Shown here piece after piece: positions 1-8,334 of a stretch of DNA of 64,000 nt (its first letter is position 1; the number at the start of each line of letters is the position of its first letter). Source of the stretch: DATLLJ01 sp965229885 (GTDB lineage: Bacteria > Acidobacteriota > Vicinamibacteria > Vicinamibacterales > CAVVIG01); NCBI GenBank assembly GCA_965229885.1, contig CBDDJX010000003.1:1612001-1676000 (forward strand). Reading direction: 5' to 3'. Made by a program: the position numbers and the translations under genes. Below the pieces are notes generated by a model. It ran no database searches and was not told the DNA's origin. It saw nothing but the letters and a program-made list of their open reading frames with translations.

Positions 1-1
1 C

Positions 2-562
2 AGGAACCTCAGGCGCGGCGAGTTCGACGTCCTGGTGGGCATCAACCTGCTGCGGGAAGGACTGGATCTGCCGGAAGTGTCGCTGGTCGCCATCCTGGAT
101 GCAGACAAGGAAGGGTTCCTGCGGTCGGCCGGCGCGCTGATCCAGACGTCGGGCCGGGCGGCCAGGAACGTCAACGGCCGCGTCATCATGTACGCCGACA
201 CGGTCACGCGCTCGATGGAAGCCGCGATCGGCGAGACCAGCCGCCGCCGTGCGCGGCAGGGGGCGTACAACGAAGAACAGGGCATCACGCCGCAATCCAT
301 CGTGAAGCAGATCGACGACGTCATGTCGAGCGTATACGAACGGGATTACAGCACGCCGCCTGAGCCCGCCGACGGGGCCATCCGCTTCCGTACGCAGGCC
401 GAGCTCGACGCGCACATCGTCAGACGTCAGCAGGACATGCGCGAGGTGGCCGCGAACCTCGACTTCGAGAAGGCGGCGGCCATTCGCGACGAAATCAAAC
501 GCCTGCGCAATCCAGAGTTGGTACTGCTGCGGCCGGCGCGGAAAGGGCCGGATCCGGCTTGA
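2..562 (+). CDS. uvrB: Excinuclease ABC subunit B, C-terminal part (5' end outside window)
   Basis: This is the last 186 codons of UvrB, the damage-verifying helicase-like subunit of nucleotide excision repair. The frame is open from base 2, so the gene begins before the window. The helicase motif region is recognisable (GINLLREGLDLPEVSLVAIL, then the TSGRAARN motif VI). It is followed by the linker and a C-terminal UVR domain (about codons 135-175; LDFEKAAAIRDEIKRLR) that contacts UvrC. The TGA overlaps a TTG that begins the mlaE remnant downstream, as expected of genes that once shared a transcript. Family assignment is secure. Confidence 0.97.
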   Translation, partial: RNLRRGEFDVLVGINLLREGLDLPEVSLVAILDADKEGFLRSAGALIQTSGRAARNVNGRVIMYADTVTRSMEAAIGETSRRRARQGAYNEEQGITPQSIVKQIDDVMSSVYERDYSTPPEPADGAIRFRTQAELDAHIVRRQQDMREVAANLDFEKAAAIRDEIKRLRNPELVLLRPARKGPDPA

Positions 563-1115
563 TCCCTCTGATCGAAACCTGGGCAAAGCATGCCGCACTC
601 GAGGTTCAGGAGCACGTCCGCCTGACGATCGCGGTGTTCCGTGGGTTCTTCAGCCCGCCAATCTACCGCCACGACATCGTGGAGCAGTTCGACCACCCAG
701 GCGAGTCAGGGGATCGACGAGCTCTCGGGCCTGCTTCGCGACGTGCGCCAGGGAAAAGGCACGGCCGGGAAGCTGATGACGGACGGGCGGCTCTACAATG
801 ACCTGCAGCAGTCTGCCGTATCGGCCGGGGACTTGACGCGCGGGATTCGCGACGGCCGCGGCACGCTGGGCAAGCTGATAATAGATAACACCTTCGCCAG
901 TGCATGGAACGGCGCCACGGTGAACATCCAGGAACTGGCCGCGAAGCTCAATACTGAATGCCGGAGAAGGCACGGCCGGACAGTTGCTGAAAGACAAGCA
1001 GTTATGTGAGAACATGAATGGGACCGTCGTTGAATTGCGGAACCTGTTGTCGGCGATTCAGAAGGATCCGAAGAAGTAGAAGAAGCACTTGAACGTGAAG
1101 ATCAGCATCTTCTAG
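559..1115 (+). pseudogene. Collapsed Mla operon: mlaE start fused to mlaD end
   Basis: The first 45 or so codons, from a TTG at 559, read like the N-terminus of an MlaE-type ABC permease (LTIAVFRGFFSPPIYRHDIV then EQFD). Near base 700 the similarity jumps, in another frame, to the C-terminal part of an MlaD/MCE substrate-binding protein. There the tell-tale G-x-GT-x-GKL repeat occurs three times (GKGTAGKLMTDGRLYNDL, GRGTLGKLIIDN, GEGTAGQLLKDKQL). A frameshift lies near 960 and an in-frame TAG at 1077-1079, just before the usual ending (LNVKISIF, stop 1113-1115). An internal deletion appears to have removed the rest of mlaE, mlaF and the start of mlaD. It cannot make a working lipid transporter. 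Confidence 0.8.
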
Positions 1116-1143
1116 GGCTGGGGACTCGGGACTGGAGGCTGAA

Positions 1144-1449
1144 ATGTCGAGAAATAGCGGTGCGGGGGCAGGCAGTGTGATGTTGGCCTTCCTGGTCGGG
1201 GCGGTAGCCGGGGCGGCTGTGGCGCTGCTCTATGCGCCCGCCGTGGGAGAGGAAACACGCGAGCTCCTCGGCGAGAAGGCGCGGAAAGGCCGCGAGCGGG
1301 CGGCGGAAGCCGAAGTCAAGGGGCGCGAGGCGATCAGTCGAGGTCGGGAAGCCGTGGCGACCGCACTGGAACGGGGCCGCGAAGCGTACCAGCAGGCCCG
1401 GTCAGAACCGTCAGGAACGTCGGCGTCCACGTCGAGAGAGGGCGCGTGA
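1144..1449 (+). CDS. YtxH domain protein
   Basis: Small 101-residue protein of the YtxH type. Residues about 11-30 form one membrane helix rich in Gly/Ala (VMLAFLVGAVAGAAVALLYA), followed by the usual 'AP..G.ETRE.L' turn. The rest is a charged helical tail rich in Ala, Arg and Glu, likely coiled coil. Members are often stress-linked, but the biochemical role is unknown. The stop overlaps the start of the next gene (GTGA), so the two are translationally coupled. This YtxH/DUF948-like pairing is common, and both may act at the inner membrane. Confidence 0.8.
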   Translation: MSRNSGAGAGSVMLAFLVGAVAGAAVALLYAPAVGEETRELLGEKARKGRERAAEAEVKGREAISRGREAVATALERGREAYQQARSEPSGTSASTSREGA

Positions 1450-1859
1450 GCGTCTGGGGTGAGGCCTTCCTTGGCGTCATCGCGGTCGCGACCCTCGCGA
1501 TCGCCGTCGTGCTCGTCGGCGTGCTCATGGCGGCCAGCCGGCTGGCGCGGCGCGTCGGGCGAATCCTCGATCAGTTCGAGGTGGAGCTGAAGCCGCTTTT
1601 CGATCACCTGAACGCGATCGGCCGCGACGCGTCTCGCGCAGCGGCGCTTGCCACCACTCAGGTGGAACGGGCCGACCGGGCGATTAGCGACCTGGCGCAG
1701 CGTCTGGAGCAGACCATCCGACGCTTCCGGGCCGTTCTGAACGGACCCGCGCGGGAAGGAAACGCCATTCTCACCGCGCTCGCCGCCGCGCGGCGCGCCC
1801 TGCGCGGCGGCAGAGCCAGGCACGCCCGCGGCGAAGAAGAAGACTCGCTCTTTATATGA
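1446..1859 (+). CDS. DUF948-like membrane-anchored protein
   Basis: A 137-residue protein starting at a GTG that overlaps the stop of the YtxH gene. One N-terminal membrane segment (about residues 8-30, with AVVLVGVLMAASRLARRVGR at its end) is followed by a long amphipathic helix rich in Ala, Arg, Glu and Leu, likely coiled coil. Layout and neighbour fit DUF948 proteins, whose function is unknown. The C-terminus is rich in Arg and Ala and ends in a short acidic run. Assignment rests on architecture and context, not on a signature motif. Confidence 0.65.
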   Translation: MSVWGEAFLGVIAVATLAIAVVLVGVLMAASRLARRVGRILDQFEVELKPLFDHLNAIGRDASRAAALATTQVERADRAISDLAQRLEQTIRRFRAVLNGPAREGNAILTALAAARRALRGGRARHARGEEEDSLFI

Positions 1860-1931
1860 CGCCTTGCGCTCGGCACCCGCCGGGTGGTAGAACACACGCA
1901 GTTAACGCTCTAAATCAGCGAAGGGAGTCGT

Positions 1932-2474
1932 ATGTCTGCAGTCGTACGCGTCTGGCTGGCCGGTGTACTTGTGCTGGCCGTTTCGGCGACGGCCCTCGCG
2001 CAGGAATCTAAGTCGGTGGCCCTGGCGAAGGCATTGTCGGCCGCGCTTGACGCCGCCAAACTGGATTCAATCGCGACCAAGGACCCCGCGAAGCCGGATG
2101 TCTTCTTCGGCGCACTGTATTTCCCGGGCGCACAGCTCCTGGTCGTCTCGGCCCAATATGCCGCACCGTTGCACATGAACGAAACGCTCGGCAAGAAGGA
2201 GTACCGCGAGGCGTACCTGGATCTGAACAGCGCCTCCGTACCCGCATCCAGGATCTTCATCGAAGATCTCGGTGCCAATGGGCTCGTTGCCAGACCGAAT
2301 GCGGACGAGCCGTTCGATACCTACGAAGTCGCCGGCAAGCGGACCGCGTTCGATGGCGACTGGGAGAAGCAGCAGCTGTCTGAAGAGGACTACCTGAAGG
2401 CTTTTTCGGCCGCCGACGAGCGCTATAGCGAGATACTTGCCGTGCTACTGGCGCAGGCGAAGAAGACGTCCTGA
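1932..2474 (+). CDS. Secreted protein of unknown function, 180 aa
   Basis: The first 23 residues form a clear signal peptide ending ATALAQ, so the product is exported. The mature part is mixed alpha/beta with no cysteine and no motif I recognise. A GALYFPGAQLLVVSAQYAAP segment and an acidic C-terminal half stand out. A GGGAG-like ribosome site (aagggagtcgt) precedes the ATG. The stop overlaps a possible CTG start of the next membrane protein. Function unknown. Confidence 0.7.
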   Translation: MSAVVRVWLAGVLVLAVSATALAQESKSVALAKALSAALDAAKLDSIATKDPAKPDVFFGALYFPGAQLLVVSAQYAAPLHMNETLGKKEYREAYLDLNSASVPASRIFIEDLGANGLVARPNADEPFDTYEVAGKRTAFDGDWEKQQLSEEDYLKAFSAADERYSEILAVLLAQAKKTS

Positions 2475-2842
2475 CTTTCCTCGTTCGTCTCCTCACCAAC
2501 GCCGCTGCGTTGTGGGTCGCGACCCGCATCGTGCCAGGGGTCGTCTACACCGGCGGGTGGATGCCATGGGTCGGTGTCGCGCTCGTGTTCGGCGTGGTCA
2601 ACGCGTTCATCCGTCCGGTCGCGAAGATTCTTGCCTTCCCGCTCGTTATCCTGACGCTCGGCCTGTTCCTGCTCGTGATCAACGGCTTCATGCTGTGGCT
2701 CACGAGCGCGCTGTCAGGCACCCTGGAGCTCGGATTTCGCGTGCAGGGCTTCTGGCCTGCGTTCTGGGGCGCTCTCGTGGTCAGTATCGTGAGCGGTCTG
2801 CTCTCGGTGCTAACGGCGGAAAAGCACGTTAGCTATAGCTAA
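2471..2842 (+). CDS. Phage-holin-like (PF04020-type) small membrane protein
   Basis: Four-helix membrane protein of the 'phage holin family' found in many bacterial chromosomes (the name is historical and does not imply a prophage). Hallmarks are the opening LVRLLTNAAALWVATRIVPG, the VNAFIRPVAKIL motif between helices 1 and 2, and a LPLVILTLGLFLLVINGFML-like hydrophobic core. Homology runs upstream of the first TTG (2510) to a CTG at 2471 that overlaps the previous stop (CTGA), and I take that CTG as start. With TTG 2510 the first helix would lose its usual beginning. Function unknown; some relatives are envelope-stress membrane proteins. Confidence 0.75.
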   Translation: MTFLVRLLTNAAALWVATRIVPGVVYTGGWMPWVGVALVFGVVNAFIRPVAKILAFPLVILTLGLFLLVINGFMLWLTSALSGTLELGFRVQGFWPAFWGALVVSIVSGLLSVLTAEKHVSYS

Positions 2843-3100
2843 GCTCATAGCTACCGATCGATTGAGTAAACGAGTGCGTTGGCTTGCCCGTATGGTGCGA
2901 AAAAGCGGCCCAGGGCGCGAATCGCTGTGGCACGGCCGTTGTTGGCCGCTGCTCCCAAGCAGCCTCAGGTCATGCCTGGTGCTCTGCAATTCCTCGTGGT
3001 CACCGTCGCTGGCTGGGTCAACCGCCACCAAGAAGCGAAGATCCGCGTCGCCTGTGGTCGCTGCAGCACCTCGCTACGAAGTTCGGCGTACACTGCGCGG

Positions 3101-3366
3101 TCAGCCCGGCCAATCCGTTTCGCGACACGACCACCTCGACATCGTCGCAACGATCCCCTCGTCTTCACAGAACGTACAATCGCCGCGCAGCGTGGTTGGG
3201 GCTCCGCCGATCACGACCCAGGTCCTGGACGAGGGTGGTGGGCCTGGCGTGTCGTTCTGCTGTGACCGCGCGATCGTTTGTGCGCCCGCCAACGCCGGCG
3301 CGAGCCAGACCAGCACGATGACGCGACACAGCGCTGTGCTGATCCGCCAGCTCACGAGAGGCTCCA
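3101..3366 (-). pseudogene. Truncated exported outer-membrane-type protein (5' part only)
   Basis: Starts at ATG 3366, overlapping the end of the preceding fragment on the same strand. Residues 1-31 form a signal peptide (WLAPALAGAQ). The mature start 'TWVVIGGAPTTLRGDC' resembles the first strand of small outer-membrane beta-barrel proteins common in this phylum. After about 70 residues the similarity fades and the frame ends at 3101, far short of a barrel. About 260 bases further down (2843-3100) hold no gene I can recognise and may be decayed remainder. Confidence 0.45.
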
Positions 3367-3549
3367 TGTGAGAAATGCGCGAAACTGCGGGTAGTGAAAC
3401 CGCTTTCGCGTCTGCTCCTCGTCCTTGAAGTACGTCCGGCGGTTGAACCACTCGCCGGAGACGCCGATCCCGAGCGGCCCTCGCAGCGGCGCCACCAGGT
3501 CGACCCCTGCCCGCTGTAGCAGGTGGTTGGCCCGCACCCCGTCAACCAT
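3352..3549 (-). pseudogene. 3' fragment of an outer-membrane barrel-like protein
   Basis: About 65 codons with alternating hydrophobic residues and an aromatic C-terminal strand (PQFRAFLTWSLS, stop at 3352), as in outer-membrane beta-barrels. The segment GPLGIGVSGEWFNRRTYF reads as two barrel strands. No signal peptide or upstream barrel sequence is present; the reading simply begins near 3549. It lies head to tail with the next fragment (3366-3101), so two consecutive outer-membrane genes seem to have been lost by deletion. Confidence 0.4.
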
Positions 3550-3661
3550 TCACCACGCGCGAACCGAAGGCTGGGTGAATCGCCGCCAGCGACCGCCTCG
3601 GCGCCGCCCACGTCGACTCCTGGTCTGTGTCACGATCGCAGACAGGAGCAACCCGTCACGC

Positions 3662-4561
3662 ATGCGAAAGACAACCGCGCGGGCGATCGGACTCGCGCTC
3701 GCCTCGGCGTACGTGCGGACGGCGTGCCTCCCGGTCGCAGTCATCGTGTTGGCCGGTGGCGCTCGACTGGCTGCCGCGGGACTGGATCTGACGATCGACG
3801 CGCCGCCTGCTCTGGCCGCTACGGCGCGGCGGGTGAGTGCGATCGATCTGCGCGGCCTCGAAGGGGCGCTCACGCAGGCTGGTCTGGATCCGCCATCACG
3901 CGTGCACATCCGGCTGATTCCCGAAGACACGCGCGTCGCCCGCGAAACGCCTGTATGGATCGTGGGTCGGGCGTTCGGGGCGGAGGAGATCGTGATCTTT
4001 CCCGGGCGGGTATCGTCCTATCCGTACGATTCGCTCGAGTCTGTCGTGCGTCATGAGGTCGTCCATCTGGTGCTGTCGGCGCGCGCCGGCGAGGGCGCGC
4101 TGCCCCGGTGGTTCCACGAAGGCGTGGCGGAGTCGGTCGGGACCGGATGGGGATTCACCGGGCAGCTGCGCCTGCTCTGGGCGACGGCTCAGGGTCCTGC
4201 CTTGAGCGAAGTGACGGCCCTCTTTGAATCAGACGCGCAGCCTGGAACGGCGCGAGCGTATCTGCTCGCGGTCGCTCTCGTCGACGATATCCGGCGACGG
4301 CATGGGCGGGACGTCCCTGGCGCCATCGCCACCCGCGTGGGCCAGGGCGTTCCCTTCGAGCGCGCCTTCGAGATGGAGATCGGCGAAACCGTGAGCGCCG
4401 CGACCGCGCACGCGTGGGCCTCGTACCAAGGGCTGTCGTCGTGGCTTCCGCTCGTCACCAGCGTCCAGGTTCTTTGGGCCGGGATACTGGCGCTCGCGTT
4501 CGTCGCGCTCATCGTCCGGCTTCATCGGCGCGCGGAGCAACGACGATTGTGGGATGAATGA
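3662..4561 (+). CDS. Membrane-anchored gluzincin-like metalloprotease (peptidase MA-like)
   Basis: 299 residues. An N-terminal signal or anchor (about 12-40) precedes a soluble domain with HEVVHL at about residues 131-136 and WFHEGVAE some 20 residues on. This is the HExxH...E zinc site of MA-clan peptidases. One C-terminal membrane helix (about 262-283) is followed by a basic tail, so the catalytic part faces the periplasm. The ATG at 3662 follows a good ribosome site (gacaggagc); the frame is open upstream but lacks coding character. Substrate unknown. It converges with the Yip1-like gene. Confidence 0.75.
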   Translation: MRKTTARAIGLALASAYVRTACLPVAVIVLAGGARLAAAGLDLTIDAPPALAATARRVSAIDLRGLEGALTQAGLDPPSRVHIRLIPEDTRVARETPVWIVGRAFGAEEIVIFPGRVSSYPYDSLESVVRHEVVHLVLSARAGEGALPRWFHEGVAESVGTGWGFTGQLRLLWATAQGPALSEVTALFESDAQPGTARAYLLAVALVDDIRRRHGRDVPGAIATRVGQGVPFERAFEMEIGETVSAATAHAWASYQGLSSWLPLVTSVQVLWAGILALAFVALIVRLHRRAEQRRLWDE

Positions 4562-4566
4562 TCACG

Positions 4567-5100
4567 TCACGGCGCGACGGCTCCAGAACTCAGGATCAGG
4601 ATCGCGGGAATGGCAATCGCGATCACCCACCCGATCACACACACGCACACCGCTCGCCACGTGCTCGAGTAGTCCAGAGCCTGACGCACGGCGATGACCA
4701 TGGCGATCAACATCCAGAGCGACACGAGGACGAGCACGAGCGGGCCGACGACCGGGAGGGCCACGAACACGCGAGCGAGGCTTGGTGACTGGGCGAACCC
4801 GAGCGTCCGCAGCAACTGGCCCATGTTCGCCTGGGTCTGAGGTTCCGGCAGTAGGCGTGTGCCAATCATGTACGTCATGAACGCCCAGACGACCCATCCG
4901 ACAAGCGACCCGATGGCGCCGAGTACGAGATTGTTCAGACCTCCGGCGCCCAGACCCATCGACCCGATGCCACCAGCCACGCTGGCGAGCAGCACCACGC
5001 CCATCGCCTGCCTGGTGGCCGTGGTGTCGGCTTCCACCTCCTCGTAGGTCGCGACGCTGAGCCTTGCTGCTCCGACGATCCGGGCGGTGAAGCTTGTCAA
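4567..5100 (-). CDS. Yip1-family multi-pass membrane protein
   Basis: 177 residues with five predicted membrane helices spread through the protein. A GIGSMGLGAGGLNNLVLGAI stretch and a TRLLPEPQTQANMGQLLRTL loop are typical of bacterial Yip1-family proteins. The frame reaches a GTG at 5118, but an AGGAGG lies inside that extension and sits six bases before a TTG at 5098-5100. I therefore choose the TTG, giving the common N-terminus (TSFTARIVGAARL). Function unknown. Confidence 0.75.
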   Translation of the reverse strand: MTSFTARIVGAARLSVATYEEVEADTTATRQAMGVVLLASVAGGIGSMGLGAGGLNNLVLGAIGSLVGWVVWAFMTYMIGTRLLPEPQTQANMGQLLRTLGFAQSPSLARVFVALPVVGPLVLVLVSLWMLIAMVIAVRQALDYSSTWRAVCVCVIGWVIAIAIPAILILSSGAVAP

Positions 5101-5179
5101 ATCGTCCTCCTGGAACACACAGTCTAGCCCAAGTTCGTCACGAAAACGGCCAGAGGTCGGCGAATCCTAAGAATTCTAC

Positions 5180-5467
5180 TCACGACGCCACGAAGTCTCC
5201 ACTCCGGCGGTGGAGCAGATGTTTCAACGTCACCCAGAGCGCGTAGCCGAGAAAGGCGACCAAGAGGTGGGCCTTCACGCGCGCCACGCGCGCCGGTCTT
5301 CGATCAGTGTAGCGCACCACGTTGTCTTGGAGCGCGTTAGCTCGGACGATGTCGTAGTTGTCGTCGTTGGCAAAACGCCACACCAGACCAGCAGCTTGGT
5401 CAACGCGGCCTGATACCGGCTTGAACCGCACTGATATATCGACGTCAGAGGCCAGGACATCGCTCAC
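5180..5467 (-). pseudogene. Lectin-like (DUF1080-type) fragment joined to a transposase tail
   Basis: The first half (VDISVRFKPVSGRVDQAAGL, WRFANDDNYDIVRANALQDN) matches the core strands of a concanavalin-A-like domain often encoded after chrB. It breaks off in mid-domain and continues as VKAHLLVAFLGYALWVTLKH, typical of the C-terminus of IS4/IS1634-type transposases. Upstream the same frame runs open into the end of chrB without a clear start, so the original start is lost. The chimera most likely reflects an insertion element whose other parts have since been deleted. Confidence 0.6.
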
Positions 5468-5523
5468 GACCGCGACCGGAAAACGCGCACGTGTGGCGTC
5501 GGCATCCGCCTGGACAGCGGCGG

Positions 5524-6636
5524 TTACCGCGAGCGTCGCCGTCGGGTGGCGCCTTTGGGTCGCTGTGAGGGACCAGGCGTGCGCGCCCGTACGATAGGTC
5601 TGGGACCCCGGGATCGCGCTGACTGCTCGAACACGCGGTACAGTGCTTCGAACAGCGCGATGCCCTGGGCAAGCAGGTCGTCGTCCTCCGAAACCGAGAG
5701 GCGCATGCCCTCTATCACCGTCCCCACGGTCGGAGCCTCTGGAGCACCGAATCGCCCATCCTTCAGATCAAGGTCGTGCACGATAGCGGCAACACGGGCA
5801 ACCGGCAGCTCCTGGATGGCGAAGATCCGGCACAGCGTTTCAAAGGTGCAGCCCTCACCGTCATGGCTGAATTCCACGCCGAATATGTCGAATGGAATCG
5901 CGTCCTGGGGAACCGCTTCGCGGTCGGCCGCAAACGCGAAATGTGCCTGTCGGTCGATGAACCGCCGGACGAGCCACGCCGACGCCATGCGGTCGACGCC
6001 AGGACGCGGCCGCGTCACCCACACACGGCCCGTGTAGTTCGAAACACTGACCGTGCCGGTCGTTCGGGGCGCTCCTGCCGGTCGACGCGGATCGCGGGCC
6101 TTCTCCTCGAGCTGTGTCAACAGCGTTGTCACGCGATCGCGGCCGGCGCTACCGAAGAAGTCGACGTGTTCGATCGCGGTCAAGCGCTCTCTGAACACCT
6201 CGACCAGCCGTCGCACGGCGGGAGCGCGGGTGCCGCGCGGCCGTCGTCTCGTCGTCAGCCGTCCAAGGACCCGCTCGACTTCGCGCGCGAGCTCGGCGTA
6301 CGCCTGTTGGCGCAACCGTCTGAACTCCTCGACCAGCGCGGCATCTGACCACGTGTCAACACTGTCTGCCGCAAACACGCTCGCGTCCCCACCGGCCGCC
6401 CTGATTTCCGTCTTCAGCCATTCGAAGTCCTCACGAGCATTCGGCGTATCTGGCAGGACATAGACCGCCTGCTTGACCGGGAGCGCGCCGAGTTGCTGCA
6501 AGCGGCGCCACGTGCGCACGCGCAGATTCGATGGTGTCGAGGGCAGCTGATGAACAAACAGAAGCCAACGGTGCGTGGCCTGAGGCACGCTACCGGCGGT
6601 CGTGGCGTCTGGTTGAGTCTTGGAACGGGCTGTCAT
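5524..6636 (-). CDS. chrB: Chromate resistance protein ChrB
   Basis: 370 residues. The N-terminal half carries the ChrB N-domain (LLFVHQLPSTPSNLRVRTWR, GALPVKQAVYVLPDTP). The C-terminal half has the ChrB core (GRVWVTRPRPGVDRMASAWL, then FDIFGVEFSHDGEGCTFETL). ChrB proteins are chromate-responsive regulators or accessory factors of chromate efflux. No chrA transporter lies in the window, so the gene stands alone and its present role is uncertain. It is transcribed away from the cytochrome region, from an intergenic stretch holding a promoter and a palindrome (6661-6702). Confidence 0.88.
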   Translation of the reverse strand: MTARSKTQPDATTAGSVPQATHRWLLFVHQLPSTPSNLRVRTWRRLQQLGALPVKQAVYVLPDTPNAREDFEWLKTEIRAAGGDASVFAADSVDTWSDAALVEEFRRLRQQAYAELAREVERVLGRLTTRRRPRGTRAPAVRRLVEVFRERLTAIEHVDFFGSAGRDRVTTLLTQLEEKARDPRRPAGAPRTTGTVSVSNYTGRVWVTRPRPGVDRMASAWLVRRFIDRQAHFAFAADREAVPQDAIPFDIFGVEFSHDGEGCTFETLCRIFAIQELPVARVAAIVHDLDLKDGRFGAPEAPTVGTVIEGMRLSVSEDDDLLAQGIALFEALYRVFEQSARSRGPRPIVRARTPGPSQRPKGATRRRRSR

Positions 6637-6660
6637 GGCTGAAACAGTAAGAGCTTGGCA

Positions 6661-6702
6661 TTGACATTGTAACGCTCGTTTCAGAGTATAGTTAACGCGT
6701 TA
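6661..6702 (+). promoter_or_regulatory. Promoter-like pair and TAACGCGTTA palindrome
   Basis: TTGACA at 6661-6666 and GAGTAT at 6684-6689 are 17 bases apart and could drive the rightward genes. A perfect 10-base palindrome TAACGCGTTA lies just after it (6693-6702), with a related GTAACG half-site at 6669. The position between divergent chrB and the DUF1259 remnant suits an operator, perhaps for ChrB itself. That link is inference. Confidence 0.45.
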
Positions 6703-6732
6703 CGATCGTCAATTCAGTAGAGGAAATGGGCC

Positions 6733-6949
6733 ATGGTCTGGTCACGGCGCTCGGCGATCTGCATGACGGTGGCGGCAGGCCTGCTGTACCCTGGATTGCT
6801 GAGCGCACAGGAGATGCCGAGCGAGTACAAGACCGTCCTCGCCGCCCTGGGAAAGGGCGGTGATTTCAGGGACGCCGCTCGGGTTCGACGGCTGGATTGC
6901 GCTGACCAAAGGTCGCGACGGCGCCGAGGCGCTGCTGGACCGGCGGTGA
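6733..6949 (+). pseudogene. Remnant of an exported DUF1259 protein
   Basis: Begins with a signal peptide (about 25 residues, ending GLLSAQ) and the opening MPSEYKTVLAALGKGGDFRD of DUF1259 (LppY/LpqO-like) proteins. After an apparent deletion the homology resumes in another frame (TPLGFDGWIALTKGRDG, codons near 6872-6925) and stops at 6947-6949. About two thirds of the domain is missing. The following 118 bases to the cytochrome gene show nothing else. Confidence 0.6.
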
Positions 6950-7067
6950 AGCTGGCGCAGGGTGTCCGTAGCGCGGTGGATCTTCCTGGCAAGGCCGCTC
7001 CGAGCCAACACTGACGCCGGGACCATGCAAACGAATATTTCGGTCCCGCAAGGACGAGCGACCAATC

Positions 7068-8303
7068 ATGATTCTGTCTCGATCCGGCAAGTCCTTCGGT
7101 AGGTGGGCCGTGCTCCTTGGCGTCGCTGCTCTCACAGCGTGTGGCGGCAGTCCGGCGCCACCCGCCGGGGCCGCGAAGCACTTCGTGGGTTCCGCGGCGT
7201 GTGCATCGTGCCATCAGGACATCTACGACCGTTGGAAGGGCACGCTCATGGCCAACGTGGTCCGGGATCCGGCCACGCATCCCGATGCCATCGTGGGCGA
7301 CTTTTCGACGCCGAACCCGCTCGTGACATTTCGCAAAGAGGACGTGGCGTTCATCTACGGCGCGAAATGGAAGCAGCGGTACTTCACCAAGAGGGGCGAC
7401 GACTACTTCGTGTTTCCGGTGCAGTGGGACGTTCGTAACAAGACCTGGCGCCGGTACTACGTCGACCCGGGCACCGATTGGTGGGCCTAGCACTACCCGG
7501 CCGACCAGATGCAGCGCCCGACGGGTCCGCTGTGCGACGGCTGCCACTCCGTCAACTACGACATCAAGGCCAAGACGGTCACGGAATGGAATGTCGGGTG
7601 TGAGAAGTGCCATGGGGCCGGCAGTCTCCACCTCGAGTTCCCGCTGGCCTCAACGATCGTGAATCCCGCGAAGCTCGACGGCGTGCGCGCCGACGACGTG
7701 TGCATCCAATGTCATTCGCAGGGCCAGCCCCGCGCGAAGCCGATCGAAGGCGTGTACTACGACTGGCCAGTCGGGTACCGACCGGGCGATCGTCTCAACG
7801 ACGTCTGGATGCTCGAGGAACACCACTTAGGCAAGGAGACGTTCACCCATTGGCCCGACGGCAATGCGCGCAAGAATCGCATGCAGGGGAATGACTACGT
7901 CCAGAGCCAGATGTCGGTCAAAGGCGTGCACTGCTATGCGTGCCACGATGTCCACGGCACGCCGAATGAGGCTGTCCTTCGCCAGCCAGGGGACGCGGTC
8001 TGTCTCACGTGCCACGGCCCGCAGCTTCAGCCGGGGCCGCCGGGCACGATCGAGCATCACACGCAACACAAGCCGGGCAGCGAGGGCAGTAAGTGCATCG
8101 CGTGTCACATGCCCCAAATCGCGCGGACCGTCGCCAACGTGAACGTGCGCAGCCACACGTTCAAGTTCATTTCGCCGGTCACGACCGCACGGCTTGGGGT
8201 GCCGAATCCATGCACGTCGTGTCATACAGACCGATCGACCGAATGGGCCATCGACGCGCTGAGGAAGTGGCCCAGCGTTTCGGCGTGGCGCGTCGCCGAG
8301 TAG
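7068..8303 (+). pseudogene. Octaheme c-type cytochrome lipoprotein, interrupted by in-frame TAG
   Basis: One open frame of 411 codons except for TAG at 7488-7490. A lipoprotein signal (LTACGGS) is followed by eight CxxCH haem sites: CASCH, CDGCH, CEKCH, CIQCH, CYACH, CLTCH, CIACH and CTSCH. The first lies before the stop and seven after it. Conserved text continues smoothly across the stop (TDWWA then HYPADQMQRPTGPLCDGCHS), so this is a point nonsense change or a sequence error. Proteins of this kind carry electrons in the periplasm. If the stop is real, the downstream piece starting at ATG 7509 has no export signal and cannot be loaded with haem. Confidence 0.8.
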
Positions 8304-8334
8304 CCGCTCGATGCCGCACAGTACCCGAAGAGCC

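Noticed and set aside
2471..2842. Prophage evidence from a 'phage holin' protein
   Set aside because: This holin-like family is widespread on chromosomes; no phage structural or lysis genes are near.
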